Below are positions 1 through 6,032 of a stretch of 12,374 nucleotides of DNA, one piece after another (positions within the stretch are counted from its first letter, which is position 1; every line of letters begins with the position of its first letter). The DNA lies in assembly GCA_050699055.1 (NCBI GenBank), contig JBOHCT010000133.1:1-12374 (forward strand). Direction: 5' to 3'. Made by a program: the position numbers and the translations under genes. Under the pieces are notes generated by a model. That model saw nothing but the letters and a program-made list of their open reading frames with translations, ran no database searches and was not told where the DNA came from. The DNA comes from JBOHCT01 sp050699055 (GTDB lineage: Bacteria; Actinomycetota; Actinomycetes; Streptosporangiales; JBOHCT01).

Positions 1-161
1 CACCGGCAACATTTCACGGGCTCACAACCCCACGGCCCCCGCACCAAGCTGTCAAACGGGCTCTACGGCACCAAGACCCATCGGCGTCGCCTGGCCCAGC
101 CCGGGTCACATTTTGTCTGTTCACGACGGCCGCCCGCAGGGCGGCCCCGCGTAGCTGTCTC
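1..161. other. Edge region without a recognised gene
   Basis: No convincing coding region was found here. Short frames are open on the plus strand, but none has a recognisable family, a start or a consistent codon bias. The only clear structure is a GC-rich hairpin at 128-146, listed separately. The stretch is cut off by the window edge, so part of a gene extending from the left cannot be excluded. Confidence 0.4.
128..146. terminator. GC-rich hairpin, possible terminator of the minus-strand tetR remnant
   Basis: A perfect 8-bp inverted repeat (GGCCGCCC / GGGCGGCC) with a 3-base loop lies 16 bases downstream of the stop codon of the minus-strand TetR fragment. There is no T-run after it in the direction of transcription. 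It would therefore be a non-canonical terminator of the kind often proposed in high-GC actinomycetes. The position supports the role but the sequence does not prove it. Confidence 0.35.
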
Positions 162-611
162 CTAATCCTGGCCGTCGCGAGCGGCAGGCCACGAAGCGCA
201 TAGCTGGCCGCGAAGGGTCCGGTACGCCCACTCCTCCCATGCCCGCGGCGACCAGCCGCGATCCCTGACGAAGACCAGGTACAGCTCCGGGCTGAGCACT
301 GCGTACAACAGATCGGCGGCGTATTCCGCGGACACCTCCTCGCGGGCCCCCGGCTTGGCGACCAGCGCCTTGGCGGCGGCCGACCGGACGACGAAGGGCG
401 GGTCCTGGTCGTACCGCCATAGCGCGGCGACCTCGGGGCCTGTCGCGCTCGCGACCTGGATCACCTTAGTGATGGAGGCGAACCGCTCGAGGATCTGCCG
501 CGTGCCGTGCACGTGCGTGCACAGGTGCTCGTCGGCGGTGGCGGCGTCCAAGGCGTGCCGGCGATGTTGGGTGGCTGACCGCCGGCTGACGGGCGTGCGC
601 ACCCATGGCAT
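162..611 (-). pseudogene. TetR-family regulator remnant, ligand-binding domain only
   Basis: The 149-residue frame matches the C-terminal ligand-binding half of TetR-type repressors. The most telling part is the closing segment around residues 100-140: a 'LLYAVLSPELYLVF' helix, then 'DRGWSP', then a tryptophan-rich 'WEEWAYRTL' helix. This is the usual end of TetR proteins whose last helices form the dimer interface. Residues 1-25 have no TetR character, and the N-terminal helix-turn-helix (about 50-60 residues) is absent. Only 77 bases separate this frame from the stop of the toxin gene upstream, so there is no room for the missing domain in any frame. The start at 611 is simply the first in-frame ATG and may never be used. 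The simplest reading is a gene truncated when the toxin-antitoxin module or other DNA arrived. An intact small protein made only of this domain is a less likely alternative. Confidence 0.6.
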
Positions 612-688
612 TCCAGGTGTGCAACGGTACGTGATCAGCGCAGGCGGGGCACCACCCCGGTGGCGAGCCGCTCCATTTGCTCCGCTGG

Positions 689-1054
689 CTAGGTCAGCCA
701 GTCCTCGTCCGGCCGGTCGATGGCGTCTGGCTGTTTGAGCCAGGTCCTCAAGGCCCCGATAATGGCGCTCGTACGATTCCCGGAGCCTCGTGGGAAGCGC
801 TTTGGGCTGACGAGCAGGAGTTGGGCGACGGGGTCGCCGGTGTGGTACGCGCTGACGAGCAAGGGCCGGAAGTCTTTGATGTTCTCGGTGACGATCCGAC
901 GTCCCTCCCCAGCGGCGCGCCGGAAGAGCTCGGCATCGGACTGCGCGCGAAGCTCGGCGTCTTCCACTACGGCCACGACATCATGCCCGTCATCGCGGAG
1001 GCATTGGGCGATCTCGGCCCCGTAGTGTTCGTCGAGGAGCAGCCGAATTGTCAC
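689..1054 (-). CDS. DUF5615 PIN-like toxin
   Basis: This 121-residue protein looks like the DUF5615 family, small PIN-like domains that are usually the toxin of a two-gene module and are thought to act as metal-dependent ribonucleases. The N-terminal strand ends in Asp8-Glu9-His10 ('LLLDEH'). It is followed by the 'GHDV' turn (residues 23-26), 'SD..LF' around Asp40, 'EGR.IVTEN' around residues 50-58 and 'DF' at 61-62. These are the conserved acidic and Thr-Glu-Asn positions of the family. It starts with GTG at 1054, overlapping the antitoxin stop by four bases (GTGA), so the two are translationally coupled. Length is normal for the family. The RNA target cannot be inferred. Confidence 0.75.
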   Translation of the reverse strand: MTIRLLLDEHYGAEIAQCLRDDGHDVVAVVEDAELRAQSDAELFRRAAGEGRRIVTENIKDFRPLLVSAYHTGDPVAQLLLVSPKRFPRGSGNRTSAIIGALRTWLKQPDAIDRPDEDWLT

Positions 1055-1473
1055 GCCAGCAGCCGTTGTTGAGCGCGCCAGGCAGCCTGGGCTTCCTCGG
1101 CCGCTTGCTCGTTCTCCGCGACCTGCCGGTCGATCTCATCGGGATAGCTGCCGTAATAGTCCAAGGCGGTCTTGACCTGCCCCGCGGACAGGTTCATGTC
1201 GTCGGCGGCTGACCTGACCGCCGTTTCGCCTCGGCTCGATGAATACCGCAGTGCGGCCACGACCTCCCACACATCCGGCCCCGCGACCAGTGCGGCGCGG
1301 CGGCCAGAGGGGCCGTCACGAAAGGTGATGCCCGGATGCTCCTGCGACCGCAGCCCCTCATCGACCAGACGTTGGGCCAGGCCGGACGGCGTCGTGTCAT
1401 GCCCGGACGCTCGCCGTCGTAGCCGCTCCAGAAGCGTCTGGTCAAACCTGATGGACAGCGGACGAGAACTCAT
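1051..1473 (-). CDS. Antitoxin, ribbon-helix-helix N-terminus plus DUF433-like C-terminus
   Basis: The 140-residue product has two parts. Residues 1-42 ('PLSIRFDQTLLERLRRRA' and the following helices) look like a CopG/Arc-type ribbon-helix-helix DNA-binding unit. Residues 47-118 ('HPGITFRDGPSGRRAAL', then a 'VWEVV' helix, ending in 'YYGSYPDEID') match the DUF433-type domain often paired with DUF5615 toxins. The last 20 residues are a charged, Ala/Glu/Gln-rich helix that could wrap the toxin. The gene comes first in the pair, as is usual, and overlaps the toxin start. DNA binding by the first domain suggests autoregulation, and inverted repeats lie just upstream. The start is the ATG at 1473; it has no Shine-Dalgarno sequence, and a -10 box sits eight bases before it. 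Confidence 0.75.
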   Translation of the reverse strand: MSSRPLSIRFDQTLLERLRRRASGHDTTPSGLAQRLVDEGLRSQEHPGITFRDGPSGRRAALVAGPDVWEVVAALRYSSSRGETAVRSAADDMNLSAGQVKTALDYYGSYPDEIDRQVAENEQAAEEAQAAWRAQQRLLA

Positions 1474-1480
1474 GCATTAC

Positions 1481-1486
1481 ATTGTA
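1481..1486 (-). promoter_or_regulatory. -10 box TACAAT of an apparently leaderless antitoxin transcript
   Basis: Read on the minus strand, TACAAT ends eight bases before the A of the antitoxin ATG, so transcription would begin at or within a base or two of the start codon. A weak -35-like TGCCCT lies at 1508-1503 with a 16-base spacer. No ribosome-binding site is present between box and ATG, which fits a leaderless mRNA, a common arrangement in actinobacteria. Confidence 0.5.
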
Positions 1487-1492
1487 GCGCGG

Positions 1493-1533
1493 GATCAAGG
1501 GCAGGGCATGATCACGGCAGTAAGCTTGATCAT
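1493..1533. promoter_or_regulatory. Cluster of GATC-centred inverted repeats, candidate antitoxin operator
   Basis: ATGATCA (1508-1514) and TGATCAT (1527-1533) form a perfect 7-bp inverted repeat with a 12-base spacer. GATCAAG (1493-1499) also pairs with CTTGATC (1525-1531). The arms overlap and flank the presumed -35 area of the antitoxin promoter. This is where a ribbon-helix-helix antitoxin would be expected to bind. The role is inferred; only the symmetry is visible. Confidence 0.4.
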
Positions 1534-1635
1534 CCCCAGCACTTGACCAGGCCGCGCCCAGGGGTGGCACAAAGTGGGCACGGTGGCATCGTGAGCGGTG
1601 ACGCTCAGTCGCGGTCACGTGAGAGAGTAGTCCGC

Positions 1636-2328
1636 GTGCAGTCCTCTGAAGGCAGGCGAGGACCGGGGCGGCCCGCGGGCGCCGCGCCGCAGCCGGTCGC
1701 GTCCGCCGCTCGCATGCTGGCGGACGACGCCGCCGCGATGTGGCCGGAGGTCACCGGGCACCCCTTCGTCCTGGCCGCGGGCGACGGGAGCCTCGACCCC
1801 GCGGCCTTCGACCGCTGGATCGCCGCCGACTACGTCTACGTCATCGGCTGCCGACGCCTGGTCGCCGGCCTGATCGCCCTCGCCCCCGACGAAGGGCAAC
1901 GCGAGGTCCTCACCGCCAGCCTGCCCGCCGTCCAGGCCGAGCTCGATCTCTTCCGCGGGCACGCGACCCGCCGGGGAATCGACCTCGACGCCGAGCCCGG
2001 ACCCACCACCGTCGGCTATACCGCCTACACCCAGGCCGTCCTCTACGACGGGTACCCCGTCGCGCTCACCGCCTTCTACGGCATCGAGAAGGCCTACTAC
2101 GACGCCTGGTCCGCCGTACGGGCACAGGCGGCCGACAGCTCCCCCTACTGGCCGTTCATCGACAACTGGTCCTCGCCGCGCTTCGGCCGCTGGGTCGCCG
2201 ACCTGGCCGGACTGGTGGACCGTAGCCTCCCCAATGGTCCGACCCCGGACGCGCTGCGGGCGTTCCGCCGCGTCGCCCGTTTCGAGGCGCGCTTCTGGGA
2301 CGCCGTCTACCACGCCGAGACCTGGTAA
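1636..2328 (+). CDS. tenA: TenA-family protein, TenA_E class (aminopyrimidine aminohydrolase-like)
   Basis: The protein belongs to the TenA/THI-4 all-helical family. Classical TenA (thiaminase II) hydrolyses amino-HMP, a thiamine breakdown product, or thiamine itself. Numbered from a GTG at 1636 (230 residues, the usual family length), the acidic pocket segment 'WIAADYVYV' gives Asp65 and Tyr68, and 'YTAYTQ' lies at 128-133. The central helix reads 'LTAFYGIEKAYYDAW' (144-158), and the terminal helix 'RFEARFWDA' carries Glu217. The catalytic Cys of TenA_C proteins is replaced by Phe147, while Glu151 follows as in the TenA_E subgroup known from plants and many bacteria. The active chemistry is therefore the TenA_E type, if any. 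The start is uncertain: GTG 1591 and ATG 1714 are in frame, but 1636 has a GAGAG run nine bases upstream and gives a normal length. The gene lies just ahead of an ABC importer, with its own spacer. Its function in the same pathway is inferred. Confidence 0.8.
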   Translation: MQSSEGRRGPGRPAGAAPQPVASAARMLADDAAAMWPEVTGHPFVLAAGDGSLDPAAFDRWIAADYVYVIGCRRLVAGLIALAPDEGQREVLTASLPAVQAELDLFRGHATRRGIDLDAEPGPTTVGYTAYTQAVLYDGYPVALTAFYGIEKAYYDAWSAVRAQAADSSPYWPFIDNWSSPRFGRWVADLAGLVDRSLPNGPTPDALRAFRRVARFEARFWDAVYHAETW

Positions 2329-2358
2329 CCGCCGACGCGCACCGGCTCCCCCCAGCTC

Positions 2359-2388
2359 TTGACACTCCAGGTGATGGCCCTCTAGCGT
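2359..2388 (+). promoter_or_regulatory. Candidate promoter of the ABC importer operon
   Basis: A perfect -35 hexamer TTGACA (2359-2364) is followed after 18 bases by TAGCGT (2383-2388), which fits the loose TANNNT -10 of actinobacterial housekeeping promoters. The predicted start is near 2395, about 28 bases before the solute-binding-protein ATG. The -10 is weak and the spacer one base long, so activation or tight control is plausible. Confidence 0.5.
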
Positions 2389-2393
2389 GCCGC

Positions 2394-2405
2394 GTATATT
2401 GTATC
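2394..2405 (-). promoter_or_regulatory. Candidate GntR operator at the importer promoter
   Basis: On the minus strand this reads GATACAATATAC, two ATAC half-sites in direct repeat with a 7-bp period. Ten of twelve bases match GATACTAGATAC at the gntR promoter (5994-6005). It begins six bases after the proposed -10 box and would cover the transcription start, so a bound repressor would block initiation. See the finding on the shared motif. Confidence 0.45.
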
Positions 2406-2422
2406 TCAGGGAGGGGAAGGCC

Positions 2423-3454
2423 ATGCGACGTCGCCTGGGCCGACGCGGGCTGATCATCGTGGTCGCGGCCACCTTGCTCACAAGCGCCTGCGGCGCGGCG
2501 GGATCCTCGGCGAAGGAGGAAGGCAAGACCCCCACCGTCGTCTTCTCGGCCCTTCAGGACCCGGCACCGATCCCCGTGCTGGTCATGAAAAAGCAGGGGA
2601 TCGACAAGAAGTACGGCTTCCACGCGAAGCTCCTCAAGGTGGAGGCGGAAGCCTCGACGCAGACCTTCCTGGTCGGTAAGAGCGACATCGCCGTCGACCA
2701 GAACGCGGTCAGCGCCGCGATCGCCAGGAACCAGGGCCACGACGTCGTCAGCTTCTACCCCGCGCTGAACAATACGGCGGCCATCGTCGTCCCGAAGGAC
2801 AGCCCCTACCAGACGCCCAAGGACCTCGCGGGCAAGAAGGTCGGACACTTCGGCGACGACTCGGGGACGACGCAGTCCATCGCGCTCGCCTTGCGCGTCT
2901 TCTACCACGTCAACCCGCTGAAGAGCTACCACCTCGTAAAGACTGGGCCCGCGGCCCTTCCGCAGCTCCTTGCGAGCAATCAGGTGTCCGCGATCTTCGA
3001 CTTCGAACCGTTCCCGCTCCGGGCGATCCAGATCACCCCCGGACGGTACCTGTTGAAGGTCACCGACGTCTGGCAGAAGAAGTGGGACTGGTCGCCGCCG
3101 ATCGCGATGCTGACCGCGAAGGGCGAGTGGCTGCAGCAGAACCCACGGCTCGCACGCAAGGTCGTGAAGGCCTGGAAGGAAGCGACGCAGAAGGTCATCG
3201 ACTCCGACTACTCGATCTTCAAGAAACAGCCTTATCGCTCGTTCCTCAACTTGAAGGGCGAGAAGGAGCTCGACGCGCTCATCGACTACTGCAAGAAACT
3301 CCCCTGCTACTCCAATGAATGGAGCAAGGAGGACTTGCAGAAACAGCAGCGCTACCTGAAGCTCATGGTGAAGAGCAAGAGCATTCTGAAGAAGATGCCG
3401 GGCCAGCCGTCCGTCGTCCGGCTGAACGACTACCTCGAGCAGCACTCCGGGTAG
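2423..3454 (+). CDS. ABC importer solute-binding lipoprotein, NitT/TauT (NMT1-like) type
   Basis: The 343-residue protein is the extracellular substrate-binding part of an ABC importer. It has a lipoprotein signal: basic residues 1-8, a hydrophobic core 9-18 and the lipobox LTSAC with the lipid-carrying Cys23. The mature part resembles NMT1/SsuA-type binding proteins. It includes an N-terminal 'VMKKQGIDKKYGFHAKLL' segment (54-71), 'GKSDIAVDQNAVSAAI' (85-100) and a hinge 'TPKDLAGKKVGH' (133-144). Relatives bind nitrate, taurine, sulfonates, thiamine pyrimidines or aromatic acids, so the ligand is open. The ThiY-type N-terminal signature is not evident. Start ATG 2423 has a strong purine-rich ribosome site (GGGAGGGGAAGG) and gives a complete signal peptide. 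The promoter and candidate operator lie just upstream; the first permease follows after 36 bases. The sequence is notably rich in Lys near the C-terminus. Confidence 0.88.
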   Translation: MRRRLGRRGLIIVVAATLLTSACGAAGSSAKEEGKTPTVVFSALQDPAPIPVLVMKKQGIDKKYGFHAKLLKVEAEASTQTFLVGKSDIAVDQNAVSAAIARNQGHDVVSFYPALNNTAAIVVPKDSPYQTPKDLAGKKVGHFGDDSGTTQSIALALRVFYHVNPLKSYHLVKTGPAALPQLLASNQVSAIFDFEPFPLRAIQITPGRYLLKVTDVWQKKWDWSPPIAMLTAKGEWLQQNPRLARKVVKAWKEATQKVIDSDYSIFKKQPYRSFLNLKGEKELDALIDYCKKLPCYSNEWSKEDLQKQQRYLKLMVKSKSILKKMPGQPSVVRLNDYLEQHSG

Positions 3455-3490
3455 GCTCGCCCGCTACCGAAGCCGAAAGGGGGAGGCGCC

Positions 3491-4291
3491 ATGGCCGGTA
3501 TCGCGGCGCTGCGGCCCGGTGGCCCGAGGAGTTCCTCCCGGGGCACCGGACGGGGCAGCCGCCTGGCGGTGTCGGTGTCCAGCATCGCGCTCCTCTTGCT
3601 GCTCTGGTGGGTGGCGGGGGCGTGGACAACGTTCGTCCCGCCGATCGGCCACGTCCTCGCCGCGCTGCCGCACTTCCTCGCCGAGCCGAAGGTGCACGCG
3701 GCGATCGCGGCCACGACGATCCGGGTGATCGGGTCGTTGCTCATCGCCTCCGCCGTCGGGCTGGCCGCGGCTCTCGCGATGCGCGGCGAGGGGTTCTGGG
3801 GACGGGTCGTGGGCTCGTTCGTGAACTTCGGCACGGGTTTTCCCAGCACGATCGCCGCGCTGCTCGCTCTGTACATCTTCCGGCGCTCGCCGGTGAGCGT
3901 TTATGTCGTCGTCGCCTTCATCACGTTCCCCTTCATCGCGATGATCCTGAGCCAGGGCCTGCGGCAGCTGGACGGCGCGGTCGAGGAGATGGGGACCGTC
4001 TACCGCCTGAACAGGCGCGAACGGCTGCGGCACCTGGTGCTGCCGCAGCTCACGCCCTTCTTCTTCGCCGCCCTACGCAACGAGTACGCGCACGCCTGGA
4101 AGGTCGTCGTGATCGCCGAGCTCTTCGCGGTGAACACCGGCATGGGCTGGCAGTTCAACCTGGCCTTCGACCACTTCCTGCTGACGCAAGTCGTCCTGTG
4201 GCTGCTCGTCTTCATGGCGATCCTGCTCGGCAGCGAGTACCTCATCATCCGACCCCTCGAGAGGTACGCGCTCCGCTGGCGTCGACAGTGA
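3491..4291 (+). CDS. ABC importer permease, TauC/SsuC-like (first)
   Basis: This 266-residue inner-membrane protein forms part of the import channel. Hydrophobic segments lie at about 25-45, 74-97, 110-130, 136-154, 203-220 and 232-254, giving the six helices of the BPD_transp_1 fold. The cytoplasmic loop that docks on the ATPase is visible at 165-196 (Glu-Glu-Met-Gly, then 'RLNRRERLRHLVLPQLTP'). The start has a good GGGGGAGG ribosome site seven bases upstream. It follows the binding protein closely and precedes the ATPase by 20 bases, so it belongs to the same transcript. It is only distantly similar to the second permease of this operon, so the transporter is probably a heterodimer rather than two transporters. 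Confidence 0.88.
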   Translation: MAGIAALRPGGPRSSSRGTGRGSRLAVSVSSIALLLLLWWVAGAWTTFVPPIGHVLAALPHFLAEPKVHAAIAATTIRVIGSLLIASAVGLAAALAMRGEGFWGRVVGSFVNFGTGFPSTIAALLALYIFRRSPVSVYVVVAFITFPFIAMILSQGLRQLDGAVEEMGTVYRLNRRERLRHLVLPQLTPFFFAALRNEYAHAWKVVVIAELFAVNTGMGWQFNLAFDHFLLTQVVLWLLVFMAILLGSEYLIIRPLERYALRWRRQ

Positions 4292-4311
4292 CCTCGAGTT
4301 CTGGAGCTCTC

Positions 4312-5154
4312 ATGCAAGCGTCACCCCGGGAAGTCCCGACAGTGTCACCGACCGAAGAGCCGTTCGTCAAAGTCGACTCGGTCTCGCTCGGTTACGGGGA
4401 CCACGTCGCCGTCCAGGATCTGAGCCTGGCGGTCGGCGACGGTGAGTTCGTCGCCATCATCGGGCCGAGCGGGTGCGGCAAGTCGACCCTGTTGCACCTG
4501 CTCGCCGGCTTGCAGCGCCCGCTTGGGGGTTCGGTCCACCTGTCCGGCCGGCGGGTGACCGGCGCCCTCGCCACCGAGATCAGGATCGGCTACGTCTTCC
4601 AGGACCACCGCCTGCTGCCGTGGCGCACGGTGGCGCAGAACATCGTCCTCGCGATGAAGAACGCCGGGGTGCCGCGGTCGGAGTGGAACGACAGGATCGA
4701 CCGGTACCTCTCCATGCTCGAGGTGTCGAACTACCGGGACTCCTGGCCGCTCAAGCTGTCCGGCGGCCAGCGCCAGCGGGTTTCGATCGCACGGGCGCTC
4801 GCCATCGACCCCGCCCTGATCCTCATGGACGAGCCGTTCAGCGGCCTGGACGAGGTCACGGGCCGAACGCTGCGCCAGGGACTGGTACGCCTCTGGCAGG
4901 ACACCAAGGTCCCCATCGTCTTTGTCACGCATTCGATCCGCGAGGCTCTGTTCCTGGCCGATCGAGTGGTGGTGCTCAGCCGCGGACCCGCCCGGCTGCT
5001 GCGTGAGTTTCCGGTCGAGCTGCCGAGGCCGCGGGTGTACGAAGACCCTGAGCTGGCCAAGCTGGAGTCCGCCGTGGTGTCGGAGGTCATCGAGGAGTGG
5101 GGCCTCGAGGGGCCCGGTCGAGACAGCGACGGGCGCGCCGGTGGTCCCGCATGA
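4312..5154 (+). CDS. ABC importer ATPase, TauB/SsuB-like
   Basis: This 280-residue cytoplasmic ATPase powers the importer. All motifs are intact: Walker A GPSGCGKST (51-59), Q-loop 'VFQDHRLLPW' with Gln97, signature LSGGQRQR (149-156), Walker B 'ALILMDE' (168-174) with catalytic Glu174, D-loop 'SGLD' (177-180), and His207 in 'VTHSIREA'. The 'LLPW' after the Q-loop is typical of the nitrate/taurine/sulfonate branch. ATG 4312 is chosen because a GGAG lies five bases upstream and the ABC fold begins at about residue 18. The same frame stays open upstream to 3319, but that part overlaps the first permease and is a shadow. The stop overlaps the next start (ATGA), so the two are translationally coupled. 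Confidence 0.92.
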   Translation: MQASPREVPTVSPTEEPFVKVDSVSLGYGDHVAVQDLSLAVGDGEFVAIIGPSGCGKSTLLHLLAGLQRPLGGSVHLSGRRVTGALATEIRIGYVFQDHRLLPWRTVAQNIVLAMKNAGVPRSEWNDRIDRYLSMLEVSNYRDSWPLKLSGGQRQRVSIARALAIDPALILMDEPFSGLDEVTGRTLRQGLVRLWQDTKVPIVFVTHSIREALFLADRVVVLSRGPARLLREFPVELPRPRVYEDPELAKLESAVVSEVIEEWGLEGPGRDSDGRAGGPA

Positions 5155-5969
5155 GCGCACCGGTGAGCCGCGCGGCAGGCGCCGGAGGGACGGGTCGCTC
5201 GCGTCTCTCGCTCCACCCCACGGTGCGGCGCCCGCTCGCTGTCGTCACGGCCCTGGTGATCGGCACCGCGCTGTGGCAGGCCATCAGCAGCTCGTCGGGT
5301 GGCTGGGTACCCTCTCTGGGCGAGGTCGTCTCGAGCGCGAACGCCGCGCTCCACCAGCACGCCTTCTACGCCGACGCCCTCGTCACCCTGCGCCGCGTCG
5401 CCATCATCCTGGCGGCGTCGACGATCCTCGGCTTCCTGATCGGGCTCGTGGCCGGCCTGAGCGAAAGGGCCGAGAGCTTCGTACGCCCCCTCCTCGTCAC
5501 CGGCCTCGCGATCCCCGACCCCGTCTACATCATCATGGGCATCCTGATCCTCGGCGTGAGCAGGTTCTCGGGTATGGCGGCCGTGATCGTCGCCATCACC
5601 CCACTCGTCGCCAACGTCGTGCTGAGCGCGGTGCAGGGCCGCGACCGCGGTCTGGACGAGATGGCCTTCACGTACGGGTTCGGGTGGATCGACTATCTGC
5701 GGCAGGTCCTGGTATGGCAGATCACCCCCGCGATCGTGGCGGCGGTCAGGACAGCATTCGCGTTCTCGTGGAAGCTCGTGGTTCTTATGGAGGCCCTGAC
5801 CGCCGACCAGGGCATCGGGGCGTACATCTACCGCGCGTTCCGCTTGCTGCGTCCCGCCGACATGATCGCGTACGCGCTGATCTTCATCGTCGTCATGCGG
5901 ATCATCGAGACCGTCGCGTTCGCCCCGATGGCGCGGCATGCCCCGCGGTGGGCCGCGGCGGAGACGTGA
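5151..5969 (+). CDS. ABC importer permease, TauC/SsuC-like (second)
   Basis: A second integral membrane subunit of 272 residues. Hydrophobic segments occur at about 28-45, 82-103, 112-136, 142-160, 202-215 and 238-258. The ATPase-docking loop is at 169-200 ('DEMAFTYGFGWIDYLRQ' then 'ITPAIVAAVR'). The start ATG 5151 overlaps the ATPase stop by four bases, which fixes it better than the in-frame ATG at 5097, which lies inside the ATPase gene. With one ATPase gene and two unlike permeases, the complex probably contains one copy of each permease and two ATPase copies. That is known for other ABC importers but less usual in the NitT/TauT group, where a single permease homodimer is the norm. Confidence 0.88.
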   Translation: MSAPVSRAAGAGGTGRSRLSLHPTVRRPLAVVTALVIGTALWQAISSSSGGWVPSLGEVVSSANAALHQHAFYADALVTLRRVAIILAASTILGFLIGLVAGLSERAESFVRPLLVTGLAIPDPVYIIMGILILGVSRFSGMAAVIVAITPLVANVVLSAVQGRDRGLDEMAFTYGFGWIDYLRQVLVWQITPAIVAAVRTAFAFSWKLVVLMEALTADQGIGAYIYRAFRLLRPADMIAYALIFIVVMRIIETVAFAPMARHAPRWAAAET

Positions 5970-5981
5970 GCTGAGCCGGCC

Positions 5982-5987
5982 TATACT
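5982..5987 (+). promoter_or_regulatory. -10 box TATACT of the gntR promoter
   Basis: TATACT lies 45 bases before the gntR ATG, immediately after the last permease stop at 5969. No good -35 is visible; the nearest (GAGACG, 5961-5966) is poor and has a short spacer. The predicted start falls near 5994, inside the palindrome listed next. It makes a promoter separate from read-through of the importer operon likely. Confidence 0.5.
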
Positions 5988-5989
5988 CG

Positions 5990-6009
5990 TTGGGATACTA
6001 GATACCCAA
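5990..6009. promoter_or_regulatory. Candidate GntR autoregulatory operator
   Basis: The 20-mer TTGGGATACTAGATACCCAA has perfect 5-bp outer arms (TTGGG/CCCAA) and a central CTAG, 14 of 20 positions symmetric. Inside it is the direct repeat GATAC-TA-GATAC (5994-6005). It covers the predicted transcription start of the regulator gene and shares its 12-base core with the importer promoter site. Binding here would give negative autoregulation. GntR/FCD regulators of the NanR type are known to use direct repeats of a GGTATA-like half-site. Confidence 0.5.
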
Positions 6010-6032
6010 TCTGTCGGAGGGGTTCCGCCTAA

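Noticed and set aside
1543..1548. TTGACC as start codon or -35 box for tenA
   Set aside because: As a TTG start it would add 31 non-conserved residues without a ribosome site; as a -35 it has no convincing -10 at 16-18 bases.
2395..2400. TATATT as the -10 box of the importer promoter
   Set aside because: A good hexamer, but no matching -35 at the right distance. The perfect TTGACA at 2359 pairs better with TAGCGT at 2383. Not fully excluded.
2329..2422. TPP riboswitch ahead of the importer
   Set aside because: The leader is short and lacks the conserved thi-box segments; the visible elements are a promoter and an ATAC repeat.
1615..2535. Minus-strand open frame (306 codons) opposite tenA
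   Set aside because: Gly/Val/Glu-rich low-complexity product, no ribosome site, and the opposite strand encodes a clear TenA.
2156..3445. Long minus-strand open frame (429 codons) opposite the solute-binding-protein gene
   Set aside because: Its product is Arg/Val/Leu-rich without any known fold. The plus-strand gene in the same place has a signal peptide, ribosome site and family match. Long antisense frames are expected in high-GC genes.
3319..4311. N-terminal extension of the ATPase frame over the first permease
   Set aside because: The frame is open by chance; the permease occupies this DNA in another frame and a ribosome site precedes ATG 4312.
4731..5939. Minus-strand open frame (402 codons) opposite the ATPase and second permease
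   Set aside because: Asp/His/Arg-rich product typical of antisense of membrane-protein genes; the plus strand has full ABC motifs.
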